Assembly: GCA_003525525.1 (NCBI GenBank)
Contig: DQED01000185.1
Coordinates: 1-6,449, forward strand
Length of the DNA: 6,449 bases
Origin: Desulfovibrio sp.
Lineage (GTDB): Bacteria; Desulfobacterota; Desulfovibrionia; Desulfovibrionales; Desulfovibrionaceae
Direction: 5' to 3'
Shown here: piece after piece, positions 6,313 through 6,449 of the stretch
Numbering within the stretch: the first letter of the stretch is position 1
Layout: each line of letters opens with the position of its first letter
Program-made: the position numbers and the translations under genes
Notes under the pieces: model-generated
What the model saw: the letters and a program-made list of their open reading frames with translations, nothing else
Databases searched by the model: none
Told to the model about the DNA's origin: nothing

Positions 6313-6449
6313 TTAAAAGGGGAAGCGGGGAAACGGCGTCAGGGGGACCATGAGCGTCTCGCCCGCCGCGTCCCGTGCCACGACCGCGTGCGCCAGGGGC
6401 GTGCGCACGCCCGCGGCGTCGGCGCACACCACCTCCGCGACCCGGTCCG
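6313..6449 (-). CDS. C-terminal end of an unidentified protein (partial, cut by the window edge)
   Basis: Reading in from the right edge on the minus strand, one frame stays open for 44 codons and ends in TAA at 6315-6313. The visible C-terminus includes VVCADAAGVRTPLAHAV and ends in PLTPFPRFPF. It stops 23 nt before the radical SAM start, the spacing expected of an upstream gene in the same operon. The alternating hydrophobic/charged pattern (AHAVVARD, ETLMVPLTPF) suggests beta strands at the end of a globular domain. I recognise no family and assign no function. The competing frame that extends the radical SAM reading frame upstream to 6427 is Arg/Gly/Pro-rich and looks non-coding, which supports this frame as the real one. 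Confidence is moderate because only a short tail is visible. Confidence 0.55.
   Translation of the reverse strand, partial: DRVAEVVCADAAGVRTPLAHAVVARDAAGETLMVPLTPFPRFPF

Noticed and set aside
4769..6316. Long plus-strand open frame opposite the radical SAM gene
   Set aside because: It is antisense to an intact radical SAM gene and shows the same low-information His/Val/Ala/Glu composition. No motif supports it.
6290..6427. N-terminal extension of the radical SAM protein to 6427
   Set aside because: The added 46 residues are Arg/Gly/Pro-rich and overlap the end of the preceding gene. The ATG at 6289 has a ribosome site and begins directly with the expected first strand.

Overview
The window is a GC-rich stretch in which every credible gene lies on the minus strand, so the genes read from the right edge to the left. 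They form one tight transcription unit. The gaps are 23, 4, 38 and 4 nt, plus one 11-nt overlap, and no gap is long enough to suggest an internal promoter or terminator. GC content, codon use and gene content fit a high-GC proteobacterium. A sulfate-reducing Desulfovibrio-like deltaproteobacterium is my guess from general style only; no marker gene here fixes the taxonomy.

In transcription order the layout is: (1) the last 44 codons of an unidentified protein (right edge to 6313); (2) a B12-binding-domain radical SAM protein (6289-4937); (3) a membrane-anchored GT-B glycosyltransferase with a GTG start (4932-3748); (4) a second, related GT-B glycosyltransferase, also GTG, with a regular four-cysteine cluster (3758-2643); (5) a large asparagine-synthase-type glutamine amidotransferase (2604-586); (6) the N-terminal two thirds of an extended SDR, an NAD(P)-dependent sugar epimerase/dehydratase, with a TTG start (581 to the left edge).

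Together this looks like the inside of a surface-polysaccharide (O-antigen, capsule or related glycan) biosynthesis locus. The SDR would make or modify a nucleotide sugar, the two glycosyltransferases would add sugars at the membrane, and the AsnB-like enzyme would amidate a carboxyl group, probably on a uronic acid rather than on aspartate. The radical SAM/B12 protein would install an unusual modification whose chemistry the sequence does not reveal. The pathway assignment is inferred from family membership and gene order. The most interesting points are the radical SAM protein in this setting, the AsnB homologue with an enlarged glutaminase domain, and the paired glycosyltransferases with a shared non-canonical EX7E region. 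No RNA genes, mobile elements, repeats or CRISPR arrays were seen, and no stretch over 300 bases lacks a gene.
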